From the NCBI RefSeq assembly GCF_025370875.1, contig NZ_JAMXFD010000016.1:62001-126000 (forward strand): 64,000 bases of DNA, written 5' to 3'. Both the position numbers and the translations under genes were made by a program. The notes under the pieces were generated by a model. The model did not search any database. It worked only from the letters and a program-made list of their open reading frames with translations, and was not told where the DNA came from. The DNA is from Laspinema palackyanum D2c (GTDB lineage: Bacteria > Cyanobacteriota > Cyanobacteriia > Cyanobacteriales > Laspinemataceae). Numbering within the stretch: position 1 is the stretch's first letter; every line of letters begins with the position of its first letter. Positions 61,913-64,000 of this stretch are shown piece after piece.

Positions 61913-62160
61913 TTTTCAGTGCCAATTTCCTGCATTAATATTGATTCGCAGTTTTCAGCTAGGTCAGGTTCAGCTTCAATACACCCAATAAAGCCAATTT
62001 TAGTAAAATTCTCCAGATGGTTAGTAGAAGTAGTCAACAGTTGTTGATAATAATATTCAAGGGCTGCCCCTAAAACTTCATCTGTATTTTGTTGAGTTTG
62101 TTGTTGGATAAAAGCAAGTTTTTGAGCTTGTTCGTCAGTGAGTTGAGTGGCAATTTTCAT
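61909..62160 (-). CDS. Antitoxin of pair 1, probable ribbon-helix-helix type
   Basis: 83 residues. The N-terminal ~45 residues (MKIATQLTDEQAQKLAFIQQ, then TDEVLGAALEYYYQQLL) have the beta-helix-helix pattern of RHH/CopG proteins that bind DNA. The acidic C-terminus (EAEPDLAENCESILMQEIGTE) would bind the toxin. GGAGG lies before the ATG. Just upstream is the shared leader and gene tail described at 62185. Confidence 0.75.
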   Translation of the reverse strand: MKIATQLTDEQAQKLAFIQQQTQQNTDEVLGAALEYYYQQLLTTSTNHLENFTKIGFIGCIEAEPDLAENCESILMQEIGTEK

Positions 62161-62184
62161 AATTTCCTCCTTTTGTTTATCAAC

Positions 62185-62319
62185 CTATGGATATTTTAAC
62201 CTAAAAAACGCAAATCCTCAAATCTCCTCTAACCAAGTTTCAATGGCAGCGATTAGATTGGGTTGATTGGGGGGAAAGCCTTTTAACGGCGCGTCTAGGA
62301 GTTCGTCGGGTTTGAGAAA
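62185..62319 (-). pseudogene. Duplicated 3' gene tail, copy a, with shared leader
   Basis: On the minus strand the frame reads, from 62319 down to the TGA at 62218-62220, about 33 codons ending APLKGFPPNQPNLIAAIETW then LEEI. It begins directly after the stop codon of the pair-2 toxin and has no start of its own. Downstream (62185-62217) is a leader with TTTTTTAGGTTAAAATATCC also present after copy b. Closely matches copies b (63031) and c (63899). Confidence 0.8.
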
Positions 62320-62754
62320 CTAGATTTTGAAAGGATTAATAATAGTTAATTGATGCTCTACAATTAAACCATCTTGCATATCTTCAGAATAAAGAATGTT
62401 TGCCTTACCAGATAAAGCACTAGCCACTATTAATCCATCCCAAAAAGATAGATGGTAATTCATTCTCAATTGGGATGCTCTTTTCAGAATAGCCGTTGTT
62501 ACATCTATCACTTGACATTGTTGTTCAAATTCTTCAATCAGTTGAATAATTTGGGTTTCAGGAAAATTAACTTTTTTCCTTAAAACCGAGCAAGTCTCAT
62601 TAATAACCTGTGTACTGACTACGATATTGTTTAGGTTGGTTAATGAAACGGCTATTTTGCGTTTTCTAGCATCTTCCTGGGGATTTTGGTCTTGATCCGC
62701 TAAGAAACGATATAACCAGATATTAGAATCAATAAATATTGTTTGATGAATCAT
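62320..62754 (-). CDS. PIN-domain toxin (VapC-like), pair 2
   Basis: 144 residues. Asp9 (TIFIDSNIWLY), Glu53 (QVINETCSVL), Asp106 (LSFWDGLIVASA) and Asp125 (LYSEDMQDG) are the PIN acidic residues. Distinct from the pair 1 toxin: little similarity beyond the motifs. Overlaps its antitoxin stop by 4 bases. The stop codon TAG is the exact junction with gene tail copy a. Confidence 0.87.
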   Translation of the reverse strand: MIHQTIFIDSNIWLYRFLADQDQNPQEDARKRKIAVSLTNLNNIVVSTQVINETCSVLRKKVNFPETQIIQLIEEFEQQCQVIDVTTAILKRASQLRMNYHLSFWDGLIVASALSGKANILYSEDMQDGLIVEHQLTIINPFKI

Positions 62755-62972
62755 GATTTTCTTTCGTGAATTTCATCTCTTGTTGGTTTGCTCCACCCTT
62801 TAACACTAATAGGTTGTTTTGCTAATTGATCCATTAATCTGGGCTTGGCTGTTTCTTCTGAAACAATAATCACTTTAACGTCACTTCCTTCTTGAATATT
62901 TTGTTGATATTCGGGTGGAATTTCTATCATACCTTGTTTAATTTGCGCTTTAAATTCAAAGGAGTTAACCAT
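62751..62972 (-). CDS. Antitoxin of pair 2, AbrB/VapB-like or DUF2281-like
   Basis: 73 residues from ATG 62972; TTG at 62978 is the only earlier start. The first part FKAQIKQGMIEIPPEYQQNI resembles the swapped-hairpin N-terminus of AbrB-type antitoxins (a beta-rich MIEIPPEY core), followed by a proline/lysine tail (LAKQPISVKGWSKPTRDEIH) that would bind the toxin. Family assignment is tentative; the role is inferred from overlap with a PIN gene. Confidence 0.75.
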   Translation of the reverse strand: MVNSFEFKAQIKQGMIEIPPEYQQNIQEGSDVKVIIVSEETAKPRLMDQLAKQPISVKGWSKPTRDEIHERKS

Positions 62973-63030
62973 TCTCAACCTTCTTTTGTCTATAAAACTA
63001 TGGATATTTTAACCTAAAAAATGCAAATCC

Positions 63031-63363
63031 TCAAATCTCCTCTAACCAGGTTTCAATCGCGGATATCAGATTCGGTTGATTGGGCGGAAACCCTTTTAAC
63101 GGCGCTTCTAGGGGTTCCTCAGTGAGGGAGGCAACGGCAATGACCCCCGGGAGTTTTTCACAGAAGCTGATGAGTTCCGGGGTGGGATGTTCGCAGTCCG
63201 TCAGAAGGAGGGCGCGGTGGGGGAGGAGTTGGCGGCGTTGCAGTGGTTTGAGGTGGCAGCGCAGTTGGGCGGGGGTTGTGGGTTCCGGGGGGTCTTCCTC
63301 GGGACATGGGGTGTCCCAGGATGGGGTGTGGTGGGGGATGCCGCTAAGTGGTGAAGTAGAATA
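63031..63363 (-). pseudogene. Duplicated 3' gene tail, copy b (about 110 codons, no start)
   Basis: An open frame of 111 codons on the minus strand without ATG, GTG or TTG start of credible position. It is preceded by an in-frame TGA at 63364-63366. It reads SGIPHHTPSWDTPC, then LRCHLKPLQRRQLLPHRALL, LTDCEHPTPELISFCEKLPG, VIAVASLTEEPLEAPLKG and ends AIETWLEEI. It is the C-terminal part of an unidentified larger protein. The shared leader (62998-63030) follows it toward the pair 2 antitoxin. Confidence 0.75.
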
Positions 63364-63399
63364 TCATTAAAGGTGATTTAGTACCGTGAGGCTTCGTCA

Positions 63400-63609
63400 A
63401 TGATGACATTTAATGATGTAGTTGAAGCAATTAAAAGTCTTTCTACCCATGAAAAAGAAGAAATTCAATCATTGTTGCAGCAGTATCTCCGTGAAGAGCG
63501 TCGCGATAAGATTTATGAGAATTTCCAAGCAGCCCAGAAAGAACAACAACAAGGAAACCTCAAGTTTTCTAACCAGATTGACGAATTGAGACAACTGATT
63601 GAGGAATAA
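63400..63609 (+). CDS. Antitoxin of pair 3
   Basis: 69 residues, highly charged and helical: FNDVVEAIKSLSTHEKEEIQ followed by LLQQYLREERRDKIYENFQA and a polar tail. The plan (helical N-terminal DNA-binding or dimer part, disordered charged C-terminus) and location two bases before a RelE-like gene identify it as the antitoxin. No specific DNA-binding family asserted. Confidence 0.7.
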   Translation: MMTFNDVVEAIKSLSTHEKEEIQSLLQQYLREERRDKIYENFQAAQKEQQQGNLKFSNQIDELRQLIEE

Positions 63610-63611
63610 TC

Positions 63612-63878
63612 ATGGAAGTCAGTTTCAGTTCAGCTTTTAAACGGGCTTTTAAAAAAAGGATTAAAGGGAATGAAAACTTAGAGTTAAAATTTTGGCAAAA
63701 ACTAGAAATATTTACGTCAGACCCTTACGACCCGAGCTTAAGAACCCATAAGCTATCAGGAAAACTGAAGGATTTATGGAGTTTCACTGTAGATTAAGAC
63801 GTGAGCGTATTATTTTATCTTACCGAAGATAACAAGGCTATTTTTGTTGATTTCGGCAGCCATGACGAAGTTTATTAA
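63612..63878 (+). pseudogene. RelE/YafQ-like mRNA interferase toxin with internal stop codon
   Basis: The first 61 codons read MEVSFSSAFKRAFKKRIKGN, then FWQKLEIFTSDPYDPSLRTH, KLSGKLKDLWSFTVD, a RelE-type toxin. TAA at 63795-63797 then interrupts it, yet the same frame continues DVSVLFYLTEDNKAIFVDFG then SHDEVY to TAA at 63876-63878. RelE proteins have Tyr or a similar residue at the broken codon (VDYDVRVLFY pattern), so one base change explains it. Full length would be 88 residues, normal for the family. Without its C-terminal catalytic strand the toxin is probably inactive. Confidence 0.8.
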
Positions 63879-63898
63879 GGGGTTAGAAACTCGGTTTC

Positions 63899-64000
63899 TC
63901 AAATCTCCTCTAACCAGGTTTCAATGGCGGATATCAGGTTCGCTTGATTGGGGGGAAAGCCTTTTAACGGCGCTTCTAGGGGTTCGTCGGTGAGGAAGGC
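63899..64000 (-). CDS. 3' end of an unidentified gene, copy c (continues beyond window)
   Basis: The last 33 codons of a minus-strand frame that runs off the right edge, ending AIETWLEEI before the TGA at 63899-63901. The visible residues AFLTDEPLEAPLKGFPPNQA match gene tail copies a and b. It is the best candidate for the intact parent gene of those tails. A GAAAC/GTTTC stem follows the stop instead of the shared leader. Function cannot be told from this piece. Confidence 0.65.
   Translation of the reverse strand, partial: AFLTDEPLEAPLKGFPPNQANLISAIETWLEEI

Noticed and set aside
63031-63363. Frameshifted pseudogene
   Set aside because: On careful re-reading of the C run near 63219-63223 the frame is continuous; the piece is truncated at its 5' side, not frameshifted.
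63080-63370. 96-codon plus-strand frame rich in Gly, Arg, Trp and Ser
   Set aside because: It is the antisense of gene tail copy b, whose minus-strand frame matches copies a and c.

Overview
The window reads as the chromosome of a filamentous, Oscillatoriales-like cyanobacterium. The palindrome GCGATCGC (HIP1) and its core CGATCG are very frequent. Typical cyanobacterial genes are present: ndhD, hemJ, an AcsF-type cyclase, heme oxygenase, an acyl-lipid desaturase, the bidirectional hoxEFUYH hydrogenase, pentapeptide repeats and Uma2. Many intergenic gaps hold short palindromic repeats of several families. The genus cannot be fixed from sequence alone.

Layout. 1-10.8 kb is mixed housekeeping: a dynamin-like protein cut by the window edge, a J-domain protein, an SDR, a WecA/TagO-like sugar-phosphate transferase, cinA, an unlisted 45-residue protein, aroQ, ndhD and a GDSL hydrolase. 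11-33 kb is one long run of minus-strand genes for anoxic or fermentative metabolism, in transcription order: hypE, hoxE-F-U-Y-H, a triad ([2Fe-2S] protein, PAS protein, SpoIIE-type phosphatase), hoxW, hypA, hypB, hypF, hypC, nifJ (pyruvate:ferredoxin oxidoreductase), a dihydroorotate-dehydrogenase-like gene and a fused double-domain phosphofructokinase. Together they link glycolysis to pyruvate oxidation, reduced ferredoxin and NAD(P)H, and hydrogen turnover. hypD is not in the window.

33-38.3 kb holds a Tat-exported FGE-like protein, a flavodoxin-fold reductase, a SulP transporter, and a divergent pair of persulfide dioxygenase-like hydrolase and membrane rhodanese. 38.7-45 kb is a tetrapyrrole and low-oxygen group: hemJ, an AcsF-type cyclase facing heme oxygenase and hemN, then a desaturase. 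45-54.4 kb carries corrin-ring genes (cobJ with a CbiG domain, cobI, cobH, cobG, cobL, cobK). A cobalamin riboswitch lies upstream of cobG, and a ROK-family gene sits inside the group. Then come ppsA, a Ser/Thr kinase with membrane segments, and an unknown gene.

60.4-64 kb is an accessory zone: Uma2, two PIN-toxin/antitoxin pairs and a third pair whose RelE-like toxin carries a nonsense codon. These pairs alternate with three copies of the same gene tail, the pattern I consider most worth checking. The other leading observations are the phosphatase/PAS/[2Fe-2S] triad inside the hydrogenase locus and the eukaryote-like fused phosphofructokinase. A further one is the hairpin repeat family with compensatory stem changes, which reaches into gene ends. 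Promoters and operators listed are reading-based candidates only. No rRNA, tRNA, CRISPR array or complete insertion sequence was seen.
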